Assembly: GCF_029894425.1 (NCBI RefSeq) | Contig: NZ_JARXYJ010000001.1 | Location: 6,344,501 to 6,408,500 of the forward strand | Reading direction: 5' to 3' | Origin: Streptomyces sp. SAI-127 | Lineage (GTDB): Bacteria > Actinomycetota > Actinomycetes > Streptomycetales > Streptomycetaceae | DNA length: 64,000 nucleotides | In this document: piece after piece, positions 33,056 through 42,952 of the stretch | Numbering within the stretch: position 1 is the stretch's first letter | Layout of the letters: the number at the start of each line of letters is the position of its first letter | Position numbers and translations under genes: made by a program | The notes under the pieces: model-generated | The model's database searches: none | Told to the model about the DNA's origin: nothing | Seen by the model: the letters and a program-made list of their open reading frames with translations, nothing else

Positions 33056-34351
33056 ATGAAGCTCTCCCCCCGCTTGCCCGCCCTGCTTTTGACGGCCCTG
33101 GTCGTCACGGCCTGCGCCCCCCAGATCTCCTCCAACTCCTCTTCCGGCAAGGACGAGAAGACGGGCACTCTGCGCGTCTGGCTCTTCCAGGAGGTCGGCA
33201 ACGAACCGAAGAAGAAGGTCGTCGACACCGCCGTCGCCGCCTTCGAGAAGGCCCACGAGGGCACCAAGGTCGACGTCGAGTACATCCCGATCGAGACCCG
33301 CGCCCAGCGCGTCAAGGCCGCCTTCAACGACCCGTCCTCCGCGCCCGACGTGATGGAGTACGGCAACACCGACACCGCCGGCTATGTGAAGGACGGCGGA
33401 CTCCTCGACGTCACCAAGGAGTTCGGCGCCTGGAACGAGGCCAAGGACACCGACCCCACCGCGAAGACGTCGGTCACCGTGGACGGGAAGATGTACGGCT
33501 CGCCCTTCTACGTCGGCGTCCGCGCGCTGTACTACCGGACCGACGTCTTCGACAAACTCGGTCTGCAAGCACCCAGGACCATGGCCGAGTTGGCCGTGAC
33601 CGCCCGCAAGATCCGCGCCGCCGAGCCCGAGTTGTACGGCCTGGTCGTCGGCGGCGCCTACACGTACGGCGCGATGCCCTTCATCTGGGCCAACGGCGGC
33701 GAACTCGCCACCGGCAAGGGCGGCTCGTACGCCTCCGCGATCTCCGGTGCGGCCGCCCAGAAGGGCATCAAGGAGTACACCTCCCTCTTCACCGACGACA
33801 ACTGCCCCGCCGCGAAGTGCGCCGGCATGGGCGGCAACGACACGATCACCGCGTTCGCGGCGGGCAAGGCCGGAATGGCGATCGGTGGTGACTTCAGCCA
33901 TACGGCGGTGGAGGCCGGCAAGGTCAAGGGCAAGTACGCGGTGGTGCCGCTGCCCGGGGTCTCGGCGGGGTCGATCGCTCCCGCGTTCGCCGGTGGCAAC
34001 AACATCGGGGTGCTGAAGAGCACGTCCCACCGGACGCTGGCGGTCGAGCTGATGGAGCAGCTCACGTCGAAGAAGACGCAGGCGTCGATGTTCGACGCGA
34101 TGGGATTCCTGCCGACGTTCGCGGACGTCCGGCAGCAGGTCGCGGCCGAGCAGCCGTACGTGAAGCCGTTCGCGCAGACCCTCGCGGCCGGGACGAAGTT
34201 CGTGCCCGCGTCGCCCGCGTGGTCGCAGATCGACTCCTCGCTGGTGCTGCCGACGATGTTCCAGGAGGTCATCAGCGGCAAGAAGAGTGTGGCCGCGGCC
34301 TCCGGGGAAGCGGCGAAGAAGATGAACGACGCGTTCGGATCCGTCGGGTGA
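33056..34351 (+). CDS. Sugar ABC transporter substrate-binding lipoprotein
   Basis: Encodes 431 residues. The signal peptide ends in a lipobox (V-V-T-A-C-A), so the Cys near residue 20 should be lipidated. The mature part is a family-1 solute-binding protein (L-R-V-W-L-F-Q-E start, then P-D-V-M-E-Y-G-N-T). GGAGGA lies nine bases before the ATG. It heads an operon with two permeases and a family-20 hexosaminidase, so GlcNAc-containing oligosaccharides are the probable ligand. The stop overlaps the next GTG (GTGA). Confidence 0.92.
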   Translation: MKLSPRLPALLLTALVVTACAPQISSNSSSGKDEKTGTLRVWLFQEVGNEPKKKVVDTAVAAFEKAHEGTKVDVEYIPIETRAQRVKAAFNDPSSAPDVMEYGNTDTAGYVKDGGLLDVTKEFGAWNEAKDTDPTAKTSVTVDGKMYGSPFYVGVRALYYRTDVFDKLGLQAPRTMAELAVTARKIRAAEPELYGLVVGGAYTYGAMPFIWANGGELATGKGGSYASAISGAAAQKGIKEYTSLFTDDNCPAAKCAGMGGNDTITAFAAGKAGMAIGGDFSHTAVEAGKVKGKYAVVPLPGVSAGSIAPAFAGGNNIGVLKSTSHRTLAVELMEQLTSKKTQASMFDAMGFLPTFADVRQQVAAEQPYVKPFAQTLAAGTKFVPASPAWSQIDSSLVLPTMFQEVISGKKSVAAASGEAAKKMNDAFGSVG

Positions 34352-35238
34352 CCTCGGCGACCCACCGTGCCACCCGGGCGCCCTGGCTCTATCTCGCCCC
34401 CGCCCTGGTCGTCCTCGGCGGACTGCTCGTCTACCCCATCTACCAGCTCGGCCTGATCTCCTTCTTCCAGTACACCCAGGCTCAGGTCAGCGGCGGTGAA
34501 CCGACCACCTTCCAGGGGTTCGGGAACTACTCGGCGCTGTTCTCCGACCCCGAGTTCTGGCAGGTGCTGCTGGCCACCGTGCTGTTCGCGGCGGGCTGTG
34601 TGGTGTCGACGCTCGCCGTCGGGTGCGCGCTGGCGGTGCTGCTCACGCGCGTGCGTGCCGTGCCGCGGCTGGCGTTGATGCTGGCCGCGCTCGGAGCGTG
34701 GGCGACACCCGCCGTGACCGGGTCGACGGTCTGGCTGTTCCTCTTCGACCCCGACTTCGGCCCGGTGAACCGGATCCTGGGGCTCGGCGACCACTCCTGG
34801 ACGTACGGGCGGCTCAGCGCCTTCTTCCTCGTCCTGCTCGAAGTCGTCTGGTGCTCCTTCCCGTTCGTCATGGTCACGGTCTACGCCGGGATCCGCGCCG
34901 TACCGGCCGAGGTGCTGGAGGCCGCCGCGCTGGACGGCGCCTCGCAGTGGCGTATCTGGCGGTCGGTGCTCGCGCCGATGCTGCGGCCGATCCTGACCGT
35001 CGTCACCATCCAGTCGGTCATCTGGGACTTCAAGGTCTTCACACAGATCTACGTCATGACCAACGGCGGCGGCATCGCGGGCCAGAACCTGGTCCTGAAC
35101 GTCTACGCCTACCAGCAGGCGTTCGCCTCCTCGCAGTACAGCCTCGGCTCGGCGATCGGAGTCGTGATGCTGCTGATCCTGCTCGCCGTGACGCTCGTGT
35201 ACCTGCGGCTGCTCCACCGCCAGGGGGAGGAACTGTGA
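34348..35238 (+). CDS. Sugar ABC transporter permease, MalF type
   Basis: Encodes 296 residues starting at the GTG that overlaps the binding-protein stop. Six membrane segments are seen, the first at Y-L-A-P-A-L-V-V-L-G. The EAA loop is E-A-A-A-L-D-G-A-S-Q. It pairs with the next gene to form the channel. No ATPase is encoded nearby; sharing of MsiK is likely. The 3' end overlaps the next gene by GTGA. Confidence 0.92.
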   Translation: MTSATHRATRAPWLYLAPALVVLGGLLVYPIYQLGLISFFQYTQAQVSGGEPTTFQGFGNYSALFSDPEFWQVLLATVLFAAGCVVSTLAVGCALAVLLTRVRAVPRLALMLAALGAWATPAVTGSTVWLFLFDPDFGPVNRILGLGDHSWTYGRLSAFFLVLLEVVWCSFPFVMVTVYAGIRAVPAEVLEAAALDGASQWRIWRSVLAPMLRPILTVVTIQSVIWDFKVFTQIYVMTNGGGIAGQNLVLNVYAYQQAFASSQYSLGSAIGVVMLLILLAVTLVYLRLLHRQGEEL

Positions 35239-36068
35239 ACCTTCTACGGCGTCCCTGGAGGCTGGCCGCGGAGGCCTCGGCGTTGCTCATCGCCCTGGTG
35301 GTCGCCTTCCCCCTCTACTGGATGGTGCTCAGCGCCTTCAAACCGGCCGGAGAGATCGAGTCCACCGAGCCCCGGCCCTGGACGCTCGCCCCCTCGCTGG
35401 ATTCCTTCCGGCGCGTGTTCGGGCAGCAGGATTTCGGTCGGTATTTCGTCAACAGCCTTGTCGTCGCGTGCAGTGTCGTGATCGTCTCGGCGTTGATCGC
35501 GTTTCTCGCGGCGACCGCCGTGACACGATTCCGCTTCCGCTTCCGGACCACCTTGCTGATCATGTTTCTGGTGGCCCAGATGGTGCCCGTGGAGGCCCTC
35601 ACCATCCCCTTGTTCTTCCAGATGCGGGACTTCGGTCTGCTGAACACACTGGGCTCGCTGATCCTGCCCCACATCGCCTTCTCGCTGCCCTTCGCGATCT
35701 GGATGCTGAGGGGGTTCGTGAAGGCCGTACCGGAGGCTTTGGAGGAGGCCGCGTACATCGACGGGGCGAGCCGCGCGCGATTCCTGTGGCAGATTCTCTT
35801 CCCCCTCGTCCTCCCCGGCCTGGTGGCCACGAGCGTGTTCTCCTTCATCTCGGCCTGGAACGATTTCCTCTTCGCCAAGTCGTTCATCATCAGCGACACT
35901 TCGCAGTCGACCCTGCCGATGGCCCTGCTGGTCTTCTACAAGCCGGACGAGCCGGACTGGGGCGGGGTCATGGCCGCGTCGACGGTGATGACGATTCCGG
36001 TGCTGGTGTTCTTCGTACTCGTACAGCGACGCCTGGTCTCGGGGCTGGGCGGAGCGGTTAAGGACTGA
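35235..36068 (+). CDS. Sugar ABC transporter permease, MalG type
   Basis: Encodes 277 residues from a GTG overlapping the preceding stop. The EAA loop reads E-E-A-A-Y-I-D-G-A-S, and the A-W-N-D-F-L-F-A motif near the C-terminal third is characteristic of MalG-type permeases. A single base separates its stop from the hexosaminidase start, so the enzyme is co-translated with the transporter. Confidence 0.92.
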   Translation: MNLLRRPWRLAAEASALLIALVVAFPLYWMVLSAFKPAGEIESTEPRPWTLAPSLDSFRRVFGQQDFGRYFVNSLVVACSVVIVSALIAFLAATAVTRFRFRFRTTLLIMFLVAQMVPVEALTIPLFFQMRDFGLLNTLGSLILPHIAFSLPFAIWMLRGFVKAVPEALEEAAYIDGASRARFLWQILFPLVLPGLVATSVFSFISAWNDFLFAKSFIISDTSQSTLPMALLVFYKPDEPDWGGVMAASTVMTIPVLVFFVLVQRRLVSGLGGAVKD

Positions 36069-36069
36069 C

Positions 36070-37701
36070 GTGACTTCACTGATTCCGGCTCCGTCGAGCG
36101 TCGGCGGCGCCGGCGGGCGGCCGTTCGTCCTCGACGAGGACACCGAGATCGAGGCCGGCCGGGGCGCCGGAGGCGTGGCCCGCTGGCTGCGCACGACGGT
36201 CGGCGCGGCGACGGGCCTCCCGCTGGAGCCGTACGCCTCCGGCGGGAGCCGCATCCTGCTGCGGATCGTGCCGCCTCTCGCCGAAGAACTCGGCAGCCCG
36301 GAGGCGTACCGCCTCACCGTGGACGAGCACGCCGTCGTCATCGACGGGGCCGGTCCGGAGGGCTTGTTCTACGGCGCCCAGACCTTCCGTCAGCTGCTCG
36401 GCCCCGCCGCCTTCCGGCGCGCCCCCGTCACCTCCGGGCGCGCCTGGGAGGTGCCCCCGGTCACCATCGGCGACGCTCCCCGATTCCGCTGGCGCGGCCT
36501 CATGCTCGACGTGGCCCGGCACTTCATGTCCAAGGACGGAGTCCTGCGCTACCTCGATCTGATGGCCGCGCACAAACTCAACGTCTTCCACTTCCACTTG
36601 ACGGACGACCAGGGCTGGCGGGTCGAGATCAAGAGGTACCCCCGGCTCACCGAGGTGGGCTCATGGCGGGCGCGTACCAAATTCGGCCACGGGGCCTCAC
36701 CGCTGTGGGAGGAGAAGCCGCACGGTGGCTTCTACACCCAGGACGACATCCGGGAGATCGTCGCCTACGCCGCCGAGCGGCATATCACCGTCGTCCCCGA
36801 AATCGACGTACCCGGACACTCGCAGGCCGCCATCACCGCGTACCCGGAACTCGGCAACACCGACGTCATCGACACGACCTCCCTCACGGTCTGGGACAGC
36901 TGGGGCATCTCTCTGAACGTACTCGCCCCCACTGACAACACCCTGCGCTTCTACGAGGGCGTGTTCGAGGAACTGCTGGAGCTGTTCCCATCCGAGTTCA
37001 TTCACATCGGCGGCGACGAATGCGCCAAGGAGCAGTGGCGGGAGTCGCCCCTCGTCCAGGCCCGGATCGAGGAACTCGGCCTCGCGGACGAGGACGAGTT
37101 GCAGTCCTGGTTCATCGGACACTTCGACAAGTGGCTCTCCGCGCGCGGGCGCAGGCTCATCGGCTGGGACGAGATCCTGGAGGGCGGGCTGGCCGAAGGC
37201 GCGGCGGTCTCGTCCTGGCGCGGCTACGCGGGCGGCATCGCGGCCGCCCGCGCGGGCCACGACGTCGTCATGTGCCCCGAGCAGCAGGTGTACCTGGACT
37301 ACCGGCAGGACGCGGGCGCGGACGAGCCGGTCCCCATCGCCTACGTCCGCACCCTGGAGGACGTCTATCGGTTCGAGCCCGTTCCACCGGAGTTGACGCC
37401 CGAGGAGGCCGCGCACGTCCTCGGCGCGCAGGCCAACGTGTGGACCGAGGTGATGGAGGACCAGGGCCGCGTCGACTACCAGACCTTCCCCCGGCTGGCG
37501 GCCTTCGCCGAAGTGGCCTGGAGTCCTCTGCCCGCCCCCGCGGAACGGGACTTCGCCGACTTCGAGCGGCGGATGGCCGCCCACTACGGGCTGCTCGACG
37601 CCCTGGGCGTCGGCTACCGGCCGCCCACGGGGCCGCGGCCGTGGCAGAAGCGGCCCGGTGTGCTCGGACGGCCCATCGAGGGAGCGCCTCCGAACAGGTA
37701 A
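36070..37701 (+). CDS. Beta-N-acetylhexosaminidase, GH20
   Basis: Encodes 543 residues from a GTG. An N-terminal GH20b-like domain (to about 130) precedes the catalytic barrel: F-R-W-R-G-L-M-L-D-V-A-R-H-F, then F-H-F-H-L-T-D-D-Q-G-W, and the catalytic Asp-Glu pair in H-I-G-G-D-E-C near residue 320. It should release terminal GlcNAc from chitin- or peptidoglycan-derived sugars. No signal peptide is visible, so it acts inside the cell on what the upstream importer brings in. The gene closes the four-gene operon. Confidence 0.93.
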   Translation: MTSLIPAPSSVGGAGGRPFVLDEDTEIEAGRGAGGVARWLRTTVGAATGLPLEPYASGGSRILLRIVPPLAEELGSPEAYRLTVDEHAVVIDGAGPEGLFYGAQTFRQLLGPAAFRRAPVTSGRAWEVPPVTIGDAPRFRWRGLMLDVARHFMSKDGVLRYLDLMAAHKLNVFHFHLTDDQGWRVEIKRYPRLTEVGSWRARTKFGHGASPLWEEKPHGGFYTQDDIREIVAYAAERHITVVPEIDVPGHSQAAITAYPELGNTDVIDTTSLTVWDSWGISLNVLAPTDNTLRFYEGVFEELLELFPSEFIHIGGDECAKEQWRESPLVQARIEELGLADEDELQSWFIGHFDKWLSARGRRLIGWDEILEGGLAEGAAVSSWRGYAGGIAAARAGHDVVMCPEQQVYLDYRQDAGADEPVPIAYVRTLEDVYRFEPVPPELTPEEAAHVLGAQANVWTEVMEDQGRVDYQTFPRLAAFAEVAWSPLPAPAERDFADFERRMAAHYGLLDALGVGYRPPTGPRPWQKRPGVLGRPIEGAPPNR

Positions 37702-37947
37702 GGGAAAAAGAGCCCTAAGGGTCACCGAAGAGTGTCAATCGGTATGTGTAGGTGATCCCGTGTGAAAACGGACCATCTCCCTGATGGGGCGGGCGAATGC
37801 CGCCGAACGCCTCCTAGCGGACCCCTGTCTTCGGGTGTTGCGAAGATGTGCCAGAGTTGCCACGTCCGCCCTGTCAGCACGTACCGTACGGCAGCAAGCA
37901 GGCGGGACCAGCAGGACCAGGTGGGGCAGCGGGAAGGGGCAGCCGGT

Positions 37948-38841
37948 TTGACCACGCACACACCGCAGGCGGCGCAGGCCGTCACGCTGCCCACGACGCT
38001 GGACGAGGCCGTGGCGGCCCTCACCGCCATGCCCGCCGCCGTGCCCGTCGCCGGCGGCACCGACCTGATGGCCGCCGTCAACTCCGGACAGCTCAGGCCC
38101 GCCGCCCTCGTCGGCCTCGGCCGCATCAGCGAGATCCGCGGCTGGCAGTACCAGGACGGCCACGCGCTCCTCGGCGCCGGACTCACACACGCGCGTATGG
38201 GCCGCCCCGACTTCGCCGCCCTCATCCCCGCGCTCGCGGCCGCCGCCCGCGCCGCCGGCCCGCCGCAGATCCGCAACGCGGGCACCCTGGGCGGCAACAT
38301 CGCCTCTGCGGCACCCACGGGCGACGCGCTGCCCGTCCTCGCCGCCCTCGAAGCCACGCTGATCATCGCGGGCCCGGACGGAGCCCGCCGGGAGATGCCG
38401 GTCTCGCACCTGCTGGCCGGCATGGAGATGCTGCGCGCGGGCGAACTCATCGGCTACGTGCGCGTGCCGCTGCTGCACGCCCCGCAGGTCTTCCTCAAGG
38501 TCACCGGCCGCACCGGCCCGGGCCGCGCGATGGCCTCCGTCGCGCTGGTCCTCGACCCGGCCCGGCGCGGGGTCAGGTGCGCCGTCGGTGCCATAGCGCC
38601 GATGCCGCTGCGGCCCCTGGACGCCGAGCAGTGGGTCGCCCGGCTCATCGACTGGGACAACAACCGCGCGATCGTCCCGGAGGCCCTGGAGGCCTTCGGC
38701 GAGTACGTCTCCGCGGCCTGCATCCCCGACCCGGCACCGGCCGCGGACGGCTCCGTGCCGCAGCATCCGCCCGCAGTACTGCATCTGCGGCGCACTGTCG
38801 CCGCGCTGGCCCGACGAGCACTGGGGAGGGCACTTTCGTGA
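37948..38841 (+). CDS. Molybdenum hydroxylase, FAD-binding subunit
   Basis: Encodes 297 residues. The FAD-binding motif V-P-V-A-G-G-T-D-L-M is near residue 32 and the second motif R-N-A-G-T-L-G-G-N-I-A is near 110, as in the medium subunit of xanthine dehydrogenase/CO-dehydrogenase-type enzymes. The TTG at 37948, preceded by GGAAGGGG, gives the normal length; an in-frame ATG at 37846 or 37762 would add residues without homology. It is the first of three subunits coupled by GTGA overlaps. About 245 bp before it hold no gene. The substrate of the complex is unknown. Confidence 0.88.
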   Translation: MTTHTPQAAQAVTLPTTLDEAVAALTAMPAAVPVAGGTDLMAAVNSGQLRPAALVGLGRISEIRGWQYQDGHALLGAGLTHARMGRPDFAALIPALAAAARAAGPPQIRNAGTLGGNIASAAPTGDALPVLAALEATLIIAGPDGARREMPVSHLLAGMEMLRAGELIGYVRVPLLHAPQVFLKVTGRTGPGRAMASVALVLDPARRGVRCAVGAIAPMPLRPLDAEQWVARLIDWDNNRAIVPEALEAFGEYVSAACIPDPAPAADGSVPQHPPAVLHLRRTVAALARRALGRALS

Positions 38842-40646
38842 CCGACGACCAGCACGGAGAGGGCACGCCCCGGGCCGCCGGCCGCTGGGACCCGCTGCCC
38901 CAGGGTGACTACGACGACGGCGCGACCGCCTTCGTGAAGCTCCCCGAAGGGGGCATCGACGCCCTCCTGGCCTCCGCCGACAGCCCGCTCGCCGCGCCCG
39001 GTCACGGCTATGTGCCGCCGCAGATAACGGCCGCGCCGGGAGACGGGACCGACCCGGCGGCCACGGGCAACTGGTCCGTGCCGACCGAGGGCGCGCAGTG
39101 GCCCGACCCGAGCACCCTGCCGCAGGGCCAGACCGGGCAGTTCACGTACAACCCCGCGACCACCCAGCAGTGGAACGTCGAGGACACCGCGGCCGCGCCC
39201 GCGCCGGGCCACGACGTCACCGGACAATGGTCGATCCCCGTCGCCGGCGGCGACCTCCCGGACGAATCGGGCGAGTTCACCACGTCGTCCCTGGTCGAGC
39301 AGTGGGGCGGCACCCCTCCGGCGACCCTGCCGGGCGGCGCGGCCGCGCCCTGGGCGACGCAGCCGGCGCAGCCGTGGGGGGACCAGCCCCAGGGCGACCC
39401 GGGAGCGGGACCCGAGCACGGTGGCGGTTTCGGCAACGGACACGGTGGGGCGGTGGGCGACGGTCACCCCGGTCCGGTGGGCGACGGCCACGCGCACGTG
39501 CCCGCCGGTGACGGGCCGGCCGGTGAGGTCGACGAGCGGCACGGTGGCCCGGCCGGTGACGCGCACGCCGTCACGACGGACGACACGCACCTGCCGTCCG
39601 CCGCACACCCCGGAAGTCACGCGGTCGCCGACGCGCCGCATCGCCCCGAGCCGGACGAGGCGTCCCGCGAGGCCGCCCAGGACTCCGCACAGCCGCACGC
39701 CGACAGCAACGGCCACGGCATCTCTCCCGCCGAGCCCCACCACCCCGCCGAGCCCTACGGGGACAGCCCCTCCGCAATCGCCTCACGGCTCTCTCCCGGT
39801 CCCGGAGAGGCATCGGCGCCCTCAAGGGTCTCCGAAGGCGCCGAAGAGGCCGTGGAAGCCGCTGACGGCCCCGCCGAGCCCGGTGCGGAGCACGCCCCGG
39901 CGGACGGCATCGACGAACCGGGGCCGGAGGCCGCGGAGGAGCACGCGAGCGACTCCGACGAGAACCCCGACGACCAGGCCCCCGCGCCCCCCGGCGAGGA
40001 ACACCCCCTCGCTTCCTACGTCCTGCGCGTCAACGGCGTCGACCGCCCCGTCACCGACGCCTGGATCGGCGAGTCGCTGCTCTACGTGCTGCGCGAGCGG
40101 CTCGGACTCGCCGGCGCCAAGGACGGCTGCTCGCAGGGCGAGTGCGGGGCCTGCAACGTCCAGGTCGACGGGCGGCTCGTCGCCTCCTGCCTGGTGCCCG
40201 CCGTGACCGCCGCCGGCAGCGAGGTCCGTACCGTCGAGGGTCTCGCCGAGGACGGCCGGCCCTCCGACGTGCAGCGGGCGCTCGCCCGGTGCGGCGCCGT
40301 GCAGTGCGGGTTCTGTGTACCCGGCATGGCGATGACCGTGCACGACCTGCTCGAGGGCAACCCCGCACCCACCGAGCTGGAGACCCGCCAGGCGCTGTGC
40401 GGCAACCTCTGCCGCTGCTCCGGCTACCGGGGCGTCGTCGACGCCGTCAAGGAGGTCGTCGCCGAGCGCGAGGCACATGCGACGGGCGACGGTGAGACGG
40501 ACGGCGACGAGGCACGTATCCCGCATCAGGCGGGCCCCGGGGGCGGAAGCGTCCACCCGTCGGCGTTCGACTCCCCGGGGTTCCCGGGCACCGCCGGACC
40601 GCATGAGCAGGCATACGGACACGGACAGGACGGAGGCCAGGCGTGA
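38838..40646 (+). CDS. Molybdenum hydroxylase [2Fe-2S] subunit with long disordered N-terminal extension
   Basis: Encodes 602 residues, while the family is normally about 160. The iron-sulphur part begins near residue 395: C-S-Q-G-E-C-G-A-C for the first cluster, then C-G-F-C and C-G-N-L-C-R-C-S-G-Y for the second. The first 390 residues are low-complexity, rich in Pro, Gly, His, Asp and Glu, with repeated elements such as T-G-N-W-S-V-P, T-G-Q-W-S-I-P and S-G-E-F-T-T-S-S, plus a run of G-D-G-H-type repeats. The GTG start overlaps the FAD-subunit stop and no better start occurs near the iron-sulphur domain. The extension therefore appears to be translated. Its role is unknown. Both flanking subunits are of normal length. 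Confidence 0.88.
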   Translation: MTDDQHGEGTPRAAGRWDPLPQGDYDDGATAFVKLPEGGIDALLASADSPLAAPGHGYVPPQITAAPGDGTDPAATGNWSVPTEGAQWPDPSTLPQGQTGQFTYNPATTQQWNVEDTAAAPAPGHDVTGQWSIPVAGGDLPDESGEFTTSSLVEQWGGTPPATLPGGAAAPWATQPAQPWGDQPQGDPGAGPEHGGGFGNGHGGAVGDGHPGPVGDGHAHVPAGDGPAGEVDERHGGPAGDAHAVTTDDTHLPSAAHPGSHAVADAPHRPEPDEASREAAQDSAQPHADSNGHGISPAEPHHPAEPYGDSPSAIASRLSPGPGEASAPSRVSEGAEEAVEAADGPAEPGAEHAPADGIDEPGPEAAEEHASDSDENPDDQAPAPPGEEHPLASYVLRVNGVDRPVTDAWIGESLLYVLRERLGLAGAKDGCSQGECGACNVQVDGRLVASCLVPAVTAAGSEVRTVEGLAEDGRPSDVQRALARCGAVQCGFCVPGMAMTVHDLLEGNPAPTELETRQALCGNLCRCSGYRGVVDAVKEVVAEREAHATGDGETDGDEARIPHQAGPGGGSVHPSAFDSPGFPGTAGPHEQAYGHGQDGGQA

Positions 40647-42952
40647 GCAACGAAGCCGCCACCGCGACCACCGCCGCGGAGGCAGCACCGGCCCCCGAGC
40701 CGATTCCGCACGGCATCGGCGTCTCTCTGCCGCCCGCCGACGCCCGCGCGAAGACCGAGGGCACCTTCCCGTACGCGGCCGACCTGTGGGCCGAGGGCCT
40801 GCTGTGGGCGGCCGTCCTGCGCTCCCCGCACGCGCACGCGCGCATCGTGTCCATCGACACCTCCCACGCGCGTGAGATGCCCGGAGTCCGCGCGGTTGTC
40901 ACCCACGAGGACGTGCCCGGCAGCCCGGTGCACGGCCGCGGCAAGGCCGACCGTCCGGTCTTCGCCTCCGAGGTCGTACGCCATCACGGCGAGCCCATCG
41001 CGGCCGTCGCCGCCGACCACCCCGACACCGCGCGCATGGCCGCGGCCGCCGTCATCGTCGAGTACGAGGTCCTCGACCCGGTCACCGACCCGGAGCAGGC
41101 CTTCGAGGCCGAGCCCCTGCACCCCGACGGCAACCTGGTCCGGCACATCCCGCTGCAGCACGGCGACCCTTCCGCGACCGGTGAGATCGTCGTCGAGGGC
41201 CAGTACCGCATCGGCCGCCAGGACCCCGCCCCCATCGGAGCCGAGGCCGGCCTCGCCGTGCCCCGCCCCGACGGCGGTGTCGAGCTCTACCTGGCCTCCA
41301 CCGACCCGCACGCCGACCGCGACACGGCCGCCGCCTGCTACGGACTCGAGCCCGAGCGCGTCAAGGTCGTCGTCACCGGCGTCCCCGGCGCCACCGCCGA
41401 CCGCGAGGACCAGGGCTTCCAGCTCCCGCTCGGCCTGCTCGCACTCAAAACCGGCTGCCCGGTCAAGCTGACGGCCACGCGCGAGGAGTCCTTCCTCGGC
41501 CATGTGCACCGGCACCCCACCCTGCTGAGATACCGCCACCACGCCGACGCCGAGGGCAAGCTGGTCAAGGTCGAGGCGCAGATCCTGCTCGACGCGGGTG
41601 CCTACGCCGACACCTCCTCGGAGGCCCTGGCCGCCGCCGTGGGCTTCGCCTGCGGGCCGTACGTCGTCCCGAACGCCTTCATCGAGGGCTGGGCCGTCCG
41701 CACCAACAACCCGCCCTCCGGCCATGTCCGCGGCGAGGGCGCGATGCAGGTGTGCGCCGCCTACGAGGCACAGATGGACAAGCTGGCCAAGAAGCTGGGC
41801 GTCGACCCGGCCGAACTGCGTCTGCGCAACGCCCTCGCCACCGGTGACATACTCCCGACCGGCCAGACGGTCACCTGCCCCGCTCCGGTCGCCGAACTGC
41901 TCCAGGCGGTACGGGACTTCCCGCTGCCCGCCCTCCCCAAGGACACCCCCGAGGACGAGTGGCTGCTGCCCGGCGGCCCCGAGGGCGCGGGCGAACCGGG
42001 CGCGATCCGCAGGGGCGTCGGCTACGGCCTCGGCATGGTGCACATGCTCGGCGCGGAGGGCGCGGACGAGGTCTCCACGGCGACCGTACGGGTCCAGGAC
42101 GGCGTCGCCACGGTGCTCTGCGCGGCCGTCGAGACCGGCCAGGGATTCACCACCCTGGCCCGCCAGATCGTCCAGGAGACCCTCGGCATCGACGAGGTGC
42201 ACGTCGCCCCGGTCGACACGGACCAGCCCCCGGCGGGCCCCGGCTGCCGCGGCCGTCACACCTGGGTCTCGGGCGGCGCGGTGGAGCGCGCGGCCAAGAT
42301 GGTCCGCACCCAGCTGCTCCAGCCCCTGGCGCACAAGTTCGGCATGTCCACCGAACTGCTCCAGATCACCGACGGCAAGATCACCTCGTACGACGGAGTC
42401 CTGTCGACGACCGTCACCGAGGCCATGGACGGCAAGGAACTATGGGCCACCGCCCAGTGCCGGCCGCACCCGACGGAACCCCTCAACGAGGCCGGCCAGG
42501 GCGACGCCTTCGTCGGCATGGCGTTCTGCGCGATCCGCGCGGTGGTCGACGTCGACATCGAACTCGGCTCCGTCCGCGTGGTCGAGCTGGCGCTCGCCCA
42601 GGACGTCGGCCGGATCCTCAACCCCGCGCAGCTGGAGGCCCGTATCGAAGCGGGCGTCACCCAGGGCGTCGGGATAGCGCTCACGGAGAACCTGCGCAGC
42701 GCGCGCGGGCTGATCCGCCACCCTGACCTCACCGGGTACGCGCTGCCGACGGCCCTGGACGCGCCGGAGATCCGGATCGTCAAGCTCGTCGAGGAGCGGG
42801 ACGTCGTCGCGCCGTTCGGGGCGAAGGCGGCCAGCGCGGTGCCGGTGGTCACCTCCCCGGCGGCCGTCGCGTCGGCCGTACGGGCCGCGACGGGCCGTCC
42901 CGTGAACCGGCTCCCGATCCGTCCGCAGGCCGCGGTGGTGACGGACCGATGA
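40643..42952 (+). CDS. Molybdenum hydroxylase, molybdopterin-binding large subunit
   Basis: Encodes 769 residues from a GTG overlapping the iron-sulphur stop. The first 110 residues are the a/b hammerhead (K-T-E-G-T-F-P-Y-A-A-D-L-W and P-H-A-H-A-R-I). The cofactor domains follow, with D-Q-G-F-Q-L-P, G-A-Y-A-D-T-S and G-A-M-Q-V-C-A-A-Y-E pieces, and the C-terminal G-Q-G-D-A-F-V-G. It resembles xanthine-dehydrogenase-like proteins whose substrate cannot be told by eye. The stop overlaps the next start (ATGA), making a small membrane protein part of the operon. Confidence 0.9.
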   Translation: MSNEAATATTAAEAAPAPEPIPHGIGVSLPPADARAKTEGTFPYAADLWAEGLLWAAVLRSPHAHARIVSIDTSHAREMPGVRAVVTHEDVPGSPVHGRGKADRPVFASEVVRHHGEPIAAVAADHPDTARMAAAAVIVEYEVLDPVTDPEQAFEAEPLHPDGNLVRHIPLQHGDPSATGEIVVEGQYRIGRQDPAPIGAEAGLAVPRPDGGVELYLASTDPHADRDTAAACYGLEPERVKVVVTGVPGATADREDQGFQLPLGLLALKTGCPVKLTATREESFLGHVHRHPTLLRYRHHADAEGKLVKVEAQILLDAGAYADTSSEALAAAVGFACGPYVVPNAFIEGWAVRTNNPPSGHVRGEGAMQVCAAYEAQMDKLAKKLGVDPAELRLRNALATGDILPTGQTVTCPAPVAELLQAVRDFPLPALPKDTPEDEWLLPGGPEGAGEPGAIRRGVGYGLGMVHMLGAEGADEVSTATVRVQDGVATVLCAAVETGQGFTTLARQIVQETLGIDEVHVAPVDTDQPPAGPGCRGRHTWVSGGAVERAAKMVRTQLLQPLAHKFGMSTELLQITDGKITSYDGVLSTTVTEAMDGKELWATAQCRPHPTEPLNEAGQGDAFVGMAFCAIRAVVDVDIELGSVRVVELALAQDVGRILNPAQLEARIEAGVTQGVGIALTENLRSARGLIRHPDLTGYALPTALDAPEIRIVKLVEERDVVAPFGAKAASAVPVVTSPAAVASAVRAATGRPVNRLPIRPQAAVVTDR

